The position numbers and the translations under genes are program-made. A stretch of 10,492 nt of DNA, taken from the NCBI GenBank assembly GCA_013375405.1, contig JABXJU010000155.1, forward strand, positions 1 through 10,492, given 5' to 3'. Origin of the DNA: Candidatus Helarchaeota archaeon (lineage in GTDB: Archaea > Asgardarchaeota > Lokiarchaeia > Helarchaeales > HEL-GB-A). Of this stretch, positions 1 to 6,765 are shown in pieces. Below the pieces are notes generated by a model. That model was given only the letters and a program-made list of their open reading frames with translations. It was not told where the DNA came from and ran no database searches. How positions within the stretch are numbered: the stretch's first letter is position 1; every line of letters starts with the position of its first letter.

Positions 1-302
1 ACTCTAGAGGTTGGACATTGTGCAATCAAGAGTTCAAGTATCACTTTTCTTGCATTCACCACCCTTTTACTCGCAGTTCGCACTGTGAGCCCTTCCTCGA
101 CAGGATATGTACATGAAGACACTAGTTTGGTTTTTTTGCCTTCCCCTATCTCAACGATACATAAACGGCAGCCCCCCCATGCTGAAAGTCCTTCATGATA
201 ACAAAGAGTTGGTACATTTATTCCCAAGAATTTTGCTGCATCAAGTATTGTCCAATATTCTGGAGAATCAAAATTAATTCCATCAATTATTATTTGTGTC
301 AA
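1..302 (-). CDS. [2Fe-2S] ferredoxin-domain subunit (NuoG/HydA N-terminal type), partial at window edge
   Basis: This is the first 100 residues of a subunit whose N-terminus is a plant-type [2Fe-2S] ferredoxin fold, as in NuoG, HydA and HoxU. Cluster ligands are visible at C34, C45, C48 and C64 (pattern C-x10-C-x2-C-x15-C), within the context TLCYHEG, GGCRLC and SSCTYP. The next segment ends in LLIAQCPTS, resembling the region linking to a further iron-sulfur domain. The start is TTG at 300-302, chosen because AGGAAGGT lies 5 nt upstream and the residues fit the family start; no ATG competes. It begins 11 nt after the NuoF-like stop, so it is the third gene of the operon. It probably receives electrons from the NuoF-like flavoprotein and passes them to a partner encoded beyond the window. 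Whether it is a short electron carrier, a large NuoG-like protein or a hydrogenase catalytic subunit cannot be told here. Confidence 0.88.
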   Translation of the reverse strand, partial: MTQIIIDGINFDSPEYWTILDAAKFLGINVPTLCYHEGLSAWGGCRLCIVEIGEGKKTKLVSSCTYPVEEGLTVRTASKRVVNARKVILELLIAQCPTSR

Positions 303-313
303 TTTATACCTTC

Positions 314-2146
314 CTATTCATAATTGATTGACTCAAATTTACAAATATCATAACAAATTCCACATTTAATGCATTTTAATTGATTTATAACGTGTGGTTG
401 TTTTAACTCACCTGTTATTGCCTCTTGAGGACAATTTTTCTTGCATAGCCCGCAACCTGTGCATTTCTCTGCATCTATTACATATTTAATTAATGCTTTA
501 CAGACACCAGCGGGACATCTTTTATCTTTTATATGTACAAAATATTCATCCTCAAAATATCTAATCGAGGAAAGCAAAGGATTTGGTGCAGTCTGACCGA
601 GCCCACAAAGTGAAGTATCCTTTATCACATTTCCAAGTTCTTCAAGTAAATTTATAGACTCACCTTTTCCTTTTCCTTCAGTTATATCAGTAAGTATTTC
701 AAATATACGCTGTGTACCTTCTCGACACGGAACACATTTGCCACATGATTCTTGTTGTAAGAAATTTGTGAAGTATCGCGCAAAATCTACCATACAAGTA
801 GATTCATCTATCACAATCATACCACCCGAGCCCATTATAGAACCTGCCTGTTTTAGCGACTCGTAATCAACTTGCAAATCAAAAAGCCTTTGCGGAAAAC
901 ATCCACCAGATGGACCACCTGTTTGTATAGCTTTTATTTTCTTACCTGTGGGCGAACCCCCACCAATATCATAAACTATTTCTTTTATTGTAATGCCCAT
1001 AGGTACTTCAACTAACCCGGTATTTTTGACGTTGCCTACAAGTGAGAATATTTTTGTACCTTTGCTTGTCTCAGTTCCGATGTTTGCAAACCAATCTGCG
1101 CCTCTACCAATAATTTTAGGCACGTTTGCCAATGTTTCTACATTATTTATATTTGTAGGTTTATTAAAAAGCCCTTTTTGGGCGGGGAACGGGGGACGTT
1201 GACTTGGTACTCCTCTTGCACCCTCAATTGAATGAATAAGCGCAGTTTCTTCACCACAAACAAATGCACCGGCACCACGCACAATTTCTATATCAAAATC
1301 AAATCCAGAACCTAGTATATTTTCACCAAGCAAGCCCATTTCTCTCGCTAGCTTGATATTTATGTTCATATTTTGCACAGCAAGTGGGTATTCATCACGG
1401 ACATAAACCCACCCCTTATTTGCACCTATTGCATAGGCGCCTATTATCATGCCCTCTATTACTAACTGTGGATTCCCCTCAAGCAGGCTCCTATCCATAT
1501 ATGCGCCCGGATCCCCTTCATCAGCATTACAAATTATATATTTCGCATTACTTTTTTGCTTTCTTGTTATTTCCCATTTTATTCCTGTGGGAAAACCTGC
1601 GCCGCCCCTCCCGCGTAATCCTGAGTGTTTTATATTTTCGATAATTTCTTCCGGTTCCATCTTTAATGCTTTAGAAAGAGCTATATAACCGCTAGTCGCT
1701 ATATAATCTTCGATATTTGTAGGGTCTATATGTGGGTTATCTCCTAAAAGAATCCTTGACTGATGACTGTAAAATGGAATTTCATTCACGTGGATAAAAT
1801 TTTTCCCATTCTCAGTAATAACTAAGTTATCAATTATTTCACCATTTAAGATCGATTGCACTATTTTTGGCACATCGTTTGGTTTTACATTTTTATAGAA
1901 TATTTCTTCTGGAAAAATAGTAAGGTTAGGTTCTGCTGCACAAAAACCGTGGCACCCTGTTACTTTTATTGAAATATCATCTTCATATCCTTTAATTGCT
2001 TCTTTAAATGCATCTATTACATTAATGATTCCACGCGCATATCCACAGGTGCCTCCAGATATAGAGATAAGCGGTTTTTTGGGAACTTTTTTTAAAATTT
2101 TTTTATAAAATGTATCGAATTGTTCTCTCGATTGTAATTTGGTCAC
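314..2146 (-). CDS. nuoF: NADH-oxidising flavoprotein, NuoF/HydB/HndC type with C-terminal 2x[4Fe-4S]
   Basis: This 610-residue soluble flavoprotein is expected to bind FMN and NAD(P)H and move electrons through iron-sulfur clusters. Domains in order: a thioredoxin-like [2Fe-2S] region (C34, C65, C69), the FMN/NADH core with GLRGRGGAGFPTG (177-188), NADEGDPGA (208-216) and GAGAFVCGEE (291-300), the 4Fe-4S site SCGKCVPC (C468, C471, C474) with C514 in SLCGLG, and a C-terminal ferredoxin with C562-x2-C-x2-C-x3-C572 and C592-x2-C-x2-C-x3-C602. This layout and length match HydB/HndC of NAD(P)-linked hydrogenases better than respiratory NuoF, which lacks both end domains. The first cysteine of the C-x4-C pair found in Thermotoga HydB is replaced here, leaving three. 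The GTG start overlaps the NuoE-like stop (GTGA) and follows AAGGAAGG, so the two are translationally coupled. The electron partner (hydrogenase, formate dehydrogenase or ferredoxin) is not in view. Confidence 0.96.
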   Translation of the reverse strand: MTKLQSREQFDTFYKKILKKVPKKPLISISGGTCGYARGIINVIDAFKEAIKGYEDDISIKVTGCHGFCAAEPNLTIFPEEIFYKNVKPNDVPKIVQSILNGEIIDNLVITENGKNFIHVNEIPFYSHQSRILLGDNPHIDPTNIEDYIATSGYIALSKALKMEPEEIIENIKHSGLRGRGGAGFPTGIKWEITRKQKSNAKYIICNADEGDPGAYMDRSLLEGNPQLVIEGMIIGAYAIGANKGWVYVRDEYPLAVQNMNINIKLAREMGLLGENILGSGFDFDIEIVRGAGAFVCGEETALIHSIEGARGVPSQRPPFPAQKGLFNKPTNINNVETLANVPKIIGRGADWFANIGTETSKGTKIFSLVGNVKNTGLVEVPMGITIKEIVYDIGGGSPTGKKIKAIQTGGPSGGCFPQRLFDLQVDYESLKQAGSIMGSGGMIVIDESTCMVDFARYFTNFLQQESCGKCVPCREGTQRIFEILTDITEGKGKGESINLLEELGNVIKDTSLCGLGQTAPNPLLSSIRYFEDEYFVHIKDKRCPAGVCKALIKYVIDAEKCTGCGLCKKNCPQEAITGELKQPHVINQLKCIKCGICYDICKFESINYE

Positions 2147-2649
2147 TTTTTCCCTTCCTTAAGGGTTTTTAGGATCTTTACTATCTTTTGTGGTGTAACT
2201 TCATCATAATATTCACTATCTATTACTACAACAGGTCCTATAGCACAACAACCGAGACAATTAACAGTTTCCAATGTAAATTCCATATCTTCTGTTGACT
2301 CACCAAATTCTACGTTTAACTCCCTCGATAACACATCCGCTAATTCTTCCCCACCCCGAACATAACATGCTGTTCCCAAACAAACGGTGATAATATGCTC
2401 ACCCTTAGGAACAAGGCTAAGTGATTGATAAAAGGTTGCCACGCCATGTACATCTATAAGTGGAATTTGCAACTTTTCTGCAACTTTTCTAAGCAATTTT
2501 TCAGGCAGATAATTAAAATATTCCTGTATCTCTTGTAAAATAGCGATAAGAAAATTACTATGATCTTTAATACATTTATCAATAAAAACTTCAATTGATT
2601 TTTCCTTTTCTATTTCCCTATATTTTTCTTGTATTTTTATGGTTTTCAT
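2143..2649 (-). CDS. nuoE: NuoE/HydC/HndA-like [2Fe-2S] subunit
   Basis: This 168-residue protein is a thioredoxin-like [2Fe-2S] subunit that partners the NuoF-type flavoprotein. The helical N-terminal part carries the family pattern ILQEIQEYFNYLPE (37-50) and VHGVATFY (68-75). The cluster ligands are C90 and C95 (C-x4-C, in TVCLGTACYVRG) and C131 and C135 (C-x3-C, in NCLGCCAIGP). Length is normal for the family. The first 16 or so residues (MKTIKIQEK...) precede the usual family start and closely resemble the first residues of the glutamate dehydrogenase at 3027-4313. It is the first gene of the operon and overlaps the next gene by 4 nt. A promoter-like element at 2681-2695 lies 32 nt upstream of the ATG. 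The Shine-Dalgarno match is weak (AAGTGG about 8 nt upstream). Confidence 0.95.
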   Translation of the reverse strand: MKTIKIQEKYREIEKEKSIEVFIDKCIKDHSNFLIAILQEIQEYFNYLPEKLLRKVAEKLQIPLIDVHGVATFYQSLSLVPKGEHIITVCLGTACYVRGGEELADVLSRELNVEFGESTEDMEFTLETVNCLGCCAIGPVVVIDSEYYDEVTPQKIVKILKTLKEGKK

Positions 2650-2680
2650 TCTTCAACCACTTCTTTGCCTTGAGTTTTTA

Positions 2681-2695
2681 TGATAAAATAATTCG
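2681..2695 (-). promoter_or_regulatory. putative promoter element of the NuoE-like operon
   Basis: On the minus strand this reads CGAATTATTTTATCA, a BRE-like CGAA followed by a weak TATA-like TTTATCA. It ends 32 nt from the NuoE-like ATG. The same element, identical at 12 of 15 positions, sits 31 nt from the glutamate dehydrogenase ATG. That conservation is the main support; the match to an archaeal TATA consensus alone is weak. Confidence 0.45.
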
Positions 2696-2984
2696 TTCAC
2701 AATTATTGTTATCGTGGTAAATAGATGTATGAGTACATATGAAGGTATATATGTTTGTATTTTATTCTATTTATAATTTGTATGGTTTTAGATAAATTAA
2801 ATTAGTTTTCTATCGTTTTTGTACAAAATTGAAAACTTAGATTGTCATAAATTATTAGAAAAATTGCTCCATCGGGGGCAAGATCCTAAAATCCTCTTGA
2901 AAGTGTTTATTGAGCTCAGTTTAATCATTTTGAGAATAGTGAACTCATAACGCTTTCTATTCAAGCCAGAGGTGAAATCAATAT

Positions 2985-3026
2985 AAAAAAGACTTATAAT
3001 TGGAAAAGAGAATAAAAAATAAGATA
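2985..3026 (-). terminator. T-rich transcription terminator after glutamate dehydrogenase
   Basis: Directly after the glutamate dehydrogenase stop the minus strand reads TCTTATTTTTTATTCTC and, a little further on, GTCTTTTTTATA. Two closely spaced T-runs without a hairpin are the usual archaeal termination signal. Confidence 0.55.
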
Positions 3027-4313
3027 TTAGGGAAATAGCCCACGAACCCGAATCGCTTCAGCAACTCGATCCACAGCAATTATATATGCTGCTGTTCGGA
3101 GCGAAACTTTTTTTTGCTTTGCAAGATTATAGACTTGATGAAATGCTTTTAAGATATGATTCTCGAGTTCTTGGTTGACTCGATCAAGATCCCAGAAATA
3201 GGAATGTAAATCTTGGACCCATTCGAAATAACTTACAATAACTCCACCTGAATTCGCTAAAATGTCCGGGACTACCGTTATTCCTTTCATTTCAAGTATT
3301 TTATCGGCCTCTGGCGTAGTTGGTCCATTAGCACCTTCTACAATTAACTTAGCTTTGACGCTATCCGCATTATTTTTAGTAATTTGATTTTGAATAGCGG
3401 CTGGAATCAGAATATCACAATCGAGGACAAGTAACTCCGCATTGGTAATCGGCTGTGTTCCTTGAAAACCAACAACGGAACCTGTTTTCTGTTCATATTT
3501 TTTTAAGAGAATTGGATCAATACCCTCTGGATTATAAATCCCGCCATTAATATCACCTACTCCAATAATCTTGCAATTTATTTCTTTCCTAAGAATTGCC
3601 CCAACCACTGAACCCACATTACCCCATCCCTGTATTCCTACTGTGGTTTCTGGCCCAAGTGGAATTTCTAATTTTTTACAAATTTCACGAGTAACAATTG
3701 ATAGCCCGTACCCTGTAGCTGCTTCACGCCCTTCCGACCCCCCAATACAAATAGGTTTTCCAGTTACTACTCCAAGGGTCGGTTCTCCAACTCCCATAGA
3801 ATAGGAATCCATCATCCAAGCCATTATTTGTTTATCTGTATTAATATCTGGAGCAGGAATATCCTTCTTAGGCCCTATCATATTTATGATAGCGTATGTG
3901 TATCTTCGAGTTAGCCGCTCTAATTCTCCCCTTGATAAAGTATTAGGGTCACAAGCAATACCTCCTTTAGCACCACAATAAGGCAATCCTGCAACAGCAC
4001 ATTTCCAAGTCATCCACATACTTAAAGCTTTTATCTCATCCATATTCACATCTGGGGCATATCTTACTCCGCCTTTGGAGGGCCCGAGGGCTGGATTATG
4101 TTGTGCGCGAAAACCCTCAAATATCTTCACAGTCCCATCATCCATCTTAATCGGAATGGACACTACTGAAATCTGCATGCAATATTTTAAGATTTTATGA
4201 ATCCAAGGTTCTAAATTTAAGTGTTCTGCAGTAATTTCGAGCTGTCTCAATACATTTTTGTATGAATTTTCCTTTGTTTTTTTATGCTTTTCTTGTATTT
4301 GTATTGATTTCAT
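3027..4313 (-). CDS. gdhA: Glutamate dehydrogenase (NAD(P)-dependent)
   Basis: This 428-residue cytoplasmic enzyme interconverts glutamate with 2-oxoglutarate and ammonia. The N-terminal catalytic domain shows GPSKGGVRY (77-85), the glutamate-binding lysine in MTWKCAVAG (K104), the catalytic lysine K116 in PYCGAKGGI and the catalytic aspartate D156 in PAPDINTD. The Rossmann domain carries GWGNVG (229-234), with an acidic residue in GVGDINGG (D254) consistent with, but not proof of, NAD preference. VEGANGPTTPEAD (325-337) and DILANSGGV (350-358) complete the signature. Family similarity begins near residue 17; residues 1-16 are an extension nearly matching that of the NuoE-like subunit. C113 sits where glycine is usual in the catalytic-lysine loop. 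The ATG follows AAGGTAG. Being upstream of an NADH-oxidising module on the same strand, it may supply its NADH during amino acid catabolism. Confidence 0.97.
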   Translation of the reverse strand: MKSIQIQEKHKKTKENSYKNVLRQLEITAEHLNLEPWIHKILKYCMQISVVSIPIKMDDGTVKIFEGFRAQHNPALGPSKGGVRYAPDVNMDEIKALSMWMTWKCAVAGLPYCGAKGGIACDPNTLSRGELERLTRRYTYAIINMIGPKKDIPAPDINTDKQIMAWMMDSYSMGVGEPTLGVVTGKPICIGGSEGREAATGYGLSIVTREICKKLEIPLGPETTVGIQGWGNVGSVVGAILRKEINCKIIGVGDINGGIYNPEGIDPILLKKYEQKTGSVVGFQGTQPITNAELLVLDCDILIPAAIQNQITKNNADSVKAKLIVEGANGPTTPEADKILEMKGITVVPDILANSGGVIVSYFEWVQDLHSYFWDLDRVNQELENHILKAFHQVYNLAKQKKVSLRTAAYIIAVDRVAEAIRVRGLFP

Positions 4314-4343
4314 CTTTTAACTACCTTTTATTCTTTTATTTAT

Positions 4344-4358
4344 TGATAAAGGGATTCG
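4344..4358 (-). promoter_or_regulatory. putative promoter element of glutamate dehydrogenase
   Basis: On the minus strand this reads CGAATCCCTTTATCA, followed by ATAAATAAAAG. It lies 31 nt from the ATG and matches the NuoE-like upstream element at 12 of 15 positions and almost the same spacing. A start site about 25 nt downstream would leave a leader of only some 10-15 nt that includes the AAGGTAG ribosome site. Confidence 0.45.
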
Positions 4359-4422
4359 ATTATTATTTATTGATTAAATATATAGTTTGGTTTAATTATC
4401 TATATTTTTTTGGGAAGGTATG

Positions 4423-4464
4423 TCTATAATTTTTTATAATTAAATAAAAATTAGAAATTATAGA
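4423..4464. repeat. perfect 10-bp inverted repeat upstream of glutamate dehydrogenase
   Basis: TCTATAATTT (4423-4432) is repeated inverted as AAATTATAGA (4455-4464) with a 22-nt spacer. A second nested pair, TTTTTA and TAAAAA, lies inside the spacer edge. It is about 110-150 nt upstream of the glutamate dehydrogenase start and could be an operator or simply AT-rich structure. Confidence 0.45.
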
Positions 4465-4664
4465 TATTTGAATTAATTATGTATGTTTGTTATTTATACA
4501 AAGTAGAATTTCATAGACTTTCACTATAATTAAGAATTTTTTTAGCAAATTTGTATAAAATTGCGATTTGATTTTTGGCATTATCTACTGGAAAGACACT
4601 CAAATTTTTTTGATAAAAGACTCTTCGACAATAAAGAAGTAATTATTAATGAATTAATTTTCTT

Positions 4665-4673
4665 TTTTAAATA
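4665..4673 (+). promoter_or_regulatory. possible TATA box for the small ORF at 4692
   Basis: TTTTAAATA is a good archaeal TATA-box match. Its centre is about 23 nt before the ATG at 4692, the spacing expected for a leaderless transcript. In such AT-rich DNA this motif can arise by chance. Confidence 0.3.
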
Positions 4674-4691
4674 ACTGTATGGCGATTTACA

Positions 4692-4853
4692 ATGAGCGAT
4701 TACATACCATTTGTTACACAATTTGATTTAGGACAGGAGGAGTATTCCATAGAAAATGAAATAAAGGAAATTCATCGACAGTCACTTATTGATATTTTAG
4801 TTGCATTAATGCTAATCAACGATATTTTCTTATTTTTACGACATAAAATTTAA
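4692..4853 (+). CDS. Possible 53-residue small membrane protein, hypothetical
   Basis: An ATG-initiated frame of 53 codons ends at TAA, 10 nt before the convergent glutamine synthetase stop. The first 30 residues are polar and acidic (GQEEYSIENEIKEIHRQ at 14-30), followed by a hydrophobic stretch at 32-49 (LIDILVALMLINDIFLFL) and a basic end RHKI, which would suit a single membrane helix with a positively charged end. There is no ribosome site ahead of the ATG, but a TATA-like box stands at leaderless distance. No family is recognised. The codons look less like random AT-rich DNA than the flanks, yet the frame is short and could be a relic or noise. Convergence with glutamine synthetase also allows an antisense effect on its 3' end. 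Confidence 0.35.
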   Translation: MSDYIPFVTQFDLGQEEYSIENEIKEIHRQSLIDILVALMLINDIFLFLRHKI

Positions 4854-4863
4854 TTAATATTTT

Positions 4864-6222
4864 TTATAATCGTTGGATATATCTTTCTAGTTCCCAATTG
4901 GTTACTTGCATCCGAAATTCGTCCCATTCTTTCCATTTGATTTCTAGGAAATTTTTGAACGCAGTTGGCATTAAAGCCTGGTGTATTAGTTCGCTTTCTT
5001 CCATTTCCTTGAGAGCTTCCGAAAGAGACTCGGGTAATGAAATGATGTCCCGTTGCCGGCGTTCCTCCAAGGTCATTTTATATACATTCAATTCCGTGGG
5101 TTTCGGGGCCTCTATCTTCTTTTTAATGCCTTCAAGACCTACATAGAGTAAAACTGCAAATTGGAGATAGGGATTTCCTGCAGGATCCGGGCAGCGGATT
5201 TCCATACGTGCCGCATTTTTTCGTTTGCCAAAATCAGGCACGCGAATGAGAGCAGAACGATTCTTATGTGCGTAAGCCACGTAGACAGGGGCTTCATAGC
5301 CGGGTACTAATCGTTTGTAGGAATTAGGCCAAGATGCTAGTACGGCTGACATTTTCCGTCCATGTAATAGTTGTCCTCCAATGAAGTTAAGGGCAACATC
5401 CGAAAGATAGCCTGTTTTTTCATTGTCTGCATAGAAGGCATTTTTCCCATCCAATGTCCAAAGACTTTGATGTACATGCATACCAGAGCCATTTACACCA
5501 AAGAACGGTTTGGGCATAAAAGTTGCTAAGAATCCATTCCTTTTCGCAATGCTTTTTATGACCATTTTCATAGTTACTGTTCGGTCAGCGGTGGTCATCA
5601 CTTCATCATAACGGAAATCAATCTCATTTTGCCCGACCGCTACTTCATGGTGGGCTACTTCGATGTCAATCCCGAATTGTTCCGCCGTATCGGCCATTTT
5701 TCGCCGCAAGTCTTCGGAAATGCCACTCGGGTGCAGGTCGAAGTACCCTGAAAAATCCATAGGGGCAGGGACTATTGATTCATTCTCTTCAAGGATGAAA
5801 AATTCTAATTCCGGGGCACACTTGAAGGTGTAGCCGAGATTTCGAGCTTCTTCCATCGCTTTTTTTAACACATATCTAGGATCCCCTTCATATGGATTCC
5901 CATTTGGTAAATAAATGTCACAAATGAACCTACAGGTAGAGAGTTCTTTGGATCGCCAGGGAATTACATTGAATGTAGAAGGGTCTGGAATGGCGATCAT
6001 GTCCGATTCTTCAATACTCCCCATTCCGGTAATGGATGATCCATCAAAATATTGTCCATCCGTGAGCGTATCTTCAATGTACTTTGTAGAAACGGAAAAA
6101 CTTTTCAACAAACCATTAATATCTATAAACTGTAAGCGTGTATACTTAATATTCTCTTCCCGAATATATTTAATCACGCGATCTACAACTTCTTTTCGGC
6201 GTGGATCATTCAACTCAATCAT
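4864..6222 (-). CDS. glnA: Glutamine synthetase, type I
   Basis: This 452-residue enzyme makes glutamine from glutamate, ammonia and ATP as a cytoplasmic dodecamer. The beta-grasp N-terminal domain (about 20-105) holds FDGSSITGMGSIEESDM. The catalytic domain shows metal ligands in APELEFF (E138, E140) and GQNEIDF (E200), GSGMHVHQSLW with H249, NSYKRLVPGYEAP (300-312) with flap residue E310, NRSALIRVP (321-329) and ARMEIRCPD (338-346). The usual adenylylation tyrosine is absent: the corresponding segment reads DIISLPESL, so GlnE-type control is not expected. The arginine used for glutamine feedback in Bacillus-type GS-I-alpha (R62 there) is replaced by S69. The ATG follows AGGGGA 8 nt upstream. 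It stands alone on its strand, with glutamate dehydrogenase downstream but separated by 550 bp. No nitrogen-control operator was recognised. Confidence 0.97.
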   Translation of the reverse strand: MIELNDPRRKEVVDRVIKYIREENIKYTRLQFIDINGLLKSFSVSTKYIEDTLTDGQYFDGSSITGMGSIEESDMIAIPDPSTFNVIPWRSKELSTCRFICDIYLPNGNPYEGDPRYVLKKAMEEARNLGYTFKCAPELEFFILEENESIVPAPMDFSGYFDLHPSGISEDLRRKMADTAEQFGIDIEVAHHEVAVGQNEIDFRYDEVMTTADRTVTMKMVIKSIAKRNGFLATFMPKPFFGVNGSGMHVHQSLWTLDGKNAFYADNEKTGYLSDVALNFIGGQLLHGRKMSAVLASWPNSYKRLVPGYEAPVYVAYAHKNRSALIRVPDFGKRKNAARMEIRCPDPAGNPYLQFAVLLYVGLEGIKKKIEAPKPTELNVYKMTLEERRQRDIISLPESLSEALKEMEESELIHQALMPTAFKNFLEIKWKEWDEFRMQVTNWELERYIQRL

Positions 6223-6353
6223 GACTTAAATCCCCTATTTTTACTAGAACAATGATTTCCTGCTTAAAAATTTTTTACGCTAATCATGGTATAAAAAGAA
6301 TTTTTTTTTACTATCTGTGTAAAATTACTTATTGCGAAAATTATTTGAACCTC

Positions 6354-6363
6354 ACAATATTGT
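6354..6363. repeat. 10-nt palindrome in the divergent spacer
   Basis: ACAATATTGT is self-complementary over its full length. The adjoining TTGTTT (6361-6366) also pairs with AAACAA about 10 nt further on, giving an overlapping stem. It could be a regulator site about 130 nt from the glutamine synthetase start. Confidence 0.35.
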
Positions 6364-6710
6364 TTAGTGTTTCCCAAACAACAATTTTAAGCCGACGATA
6401 TTGGATTCTCACATAGATCTTTGGATTATTCGGAGAACTTCATAAAATCTTTTTTGGAATGGACGGAGAGGGAAAACAGAATTATAACTTACAATTTTCA
6501 AAGCGATATTGATAATTATTGAATGTGCATGAACCTTATTTCGAAGTACAACCTATTTCATTTCTAAATATTAAAATAAAGAAAAAACATCCATATAATA
6601 CAAAAATAAAGCAGAAAATGAGCGAATCATTTTATTATTTTAAATTATTGTGTAAAAAAAAATTAGTTATAAATGATCCATACTCAATTATTCGACAGAA
6701 TACCGATACG

Positions 6711-6718
6711 CATATAAA
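6711..6718 (+). promoter_or_regulatory. putative TATA box of the histone-like gene
   Basis: CATATAAA lies about 50 nt before the ATG at 6766. A start site about 25 nt downstream would give a leader of roughly 25 nt containing the GAGGTGGG ribosome site. Confidence 0.4.
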
Positions 6719-6765
6719 GTCCAAAATGCAGAATTAGTAGTAGCTCATTTGAGGTGGGTAATGAA

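Larger units (their letters stand above)
2650..3026. other. intergenic region between glutamate dehydrogenase and the NuoE-like gene
   Basis: This 377-bp stretch has no convincing gene on either strand. It holds the T-rich 3' flank of glutamate dehydrogenase (about 2985-3026 on the minus strand) and the NuoE-like promoter region next to 2650. A small GC-richer island around 2868-2886 stands out from the AT-rich surroundings. No tRNA or clear C/D box RNA could be assembled from it. Confidence 0.6.
4314..4691. other. very AT-rich upstream region of glutamate dehydrogenase
   Basis: No gene is evident in these 378 bp. The region holds the conserved promoter element at 4344-4358, the ATACCTTC motif (minus strand, 4414-4421) also found about 100 nt upstream of the NuoE-like ATG, and a perfect 10-bp inverted repeat at 4423-4464. 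Confidence 0.6.
6223..6765. other. divergent spacer between glutamine synthetase and the histone-like gene
   Basis: This 543-bp stretch has no gene I can support. Next to glutamine synthetase it carries AGGGGA and, near 6288-6298, a possible minus-strand TATA (CTTTTTATACC). The perfect palindrome ACAATATTGT lies at 6354-6363 and is followed by an imperfect TTGTTT...AAACAA pair. On the right a TATA-like CATATAAA (6711-6718) precedes the histone-like gene. A TTG-started frame at 6519-6737 is lysine/isoleucine-rich noise. Confidence 0.55.

Noticed and set aside
2868..2900. GC-richer island in the spacer before the NuoE-like gene, considered as an RNA gene
   Set aside because: No cloverleaf, convincing C/D box pair or stable long hairpin could be built by eye.
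4735..4740. Perfect AGGAGG ribosome-site sequence
   Set aside because: The ATG that follows at 4756 is stopped after one more codon; the motif is explained by Gly-Gln-Glu-Glu codons of the 53-codon frame.
6250..6275. Possible NrpR-type nitrogen operator (GGAA-N8-TTCC) upstream of glutamine synthetase
   Set aside because: Only one half-site is present; the second half does not match at the required spacing.
6519..6737. 72-codon plus-strand frame in the divergent spacer
   Set aside because: It needs a TTG start without ribosome site, and its composition (lysine, isoleucine, tyrosine rich) is what AT-rich noncoding DNA gives.
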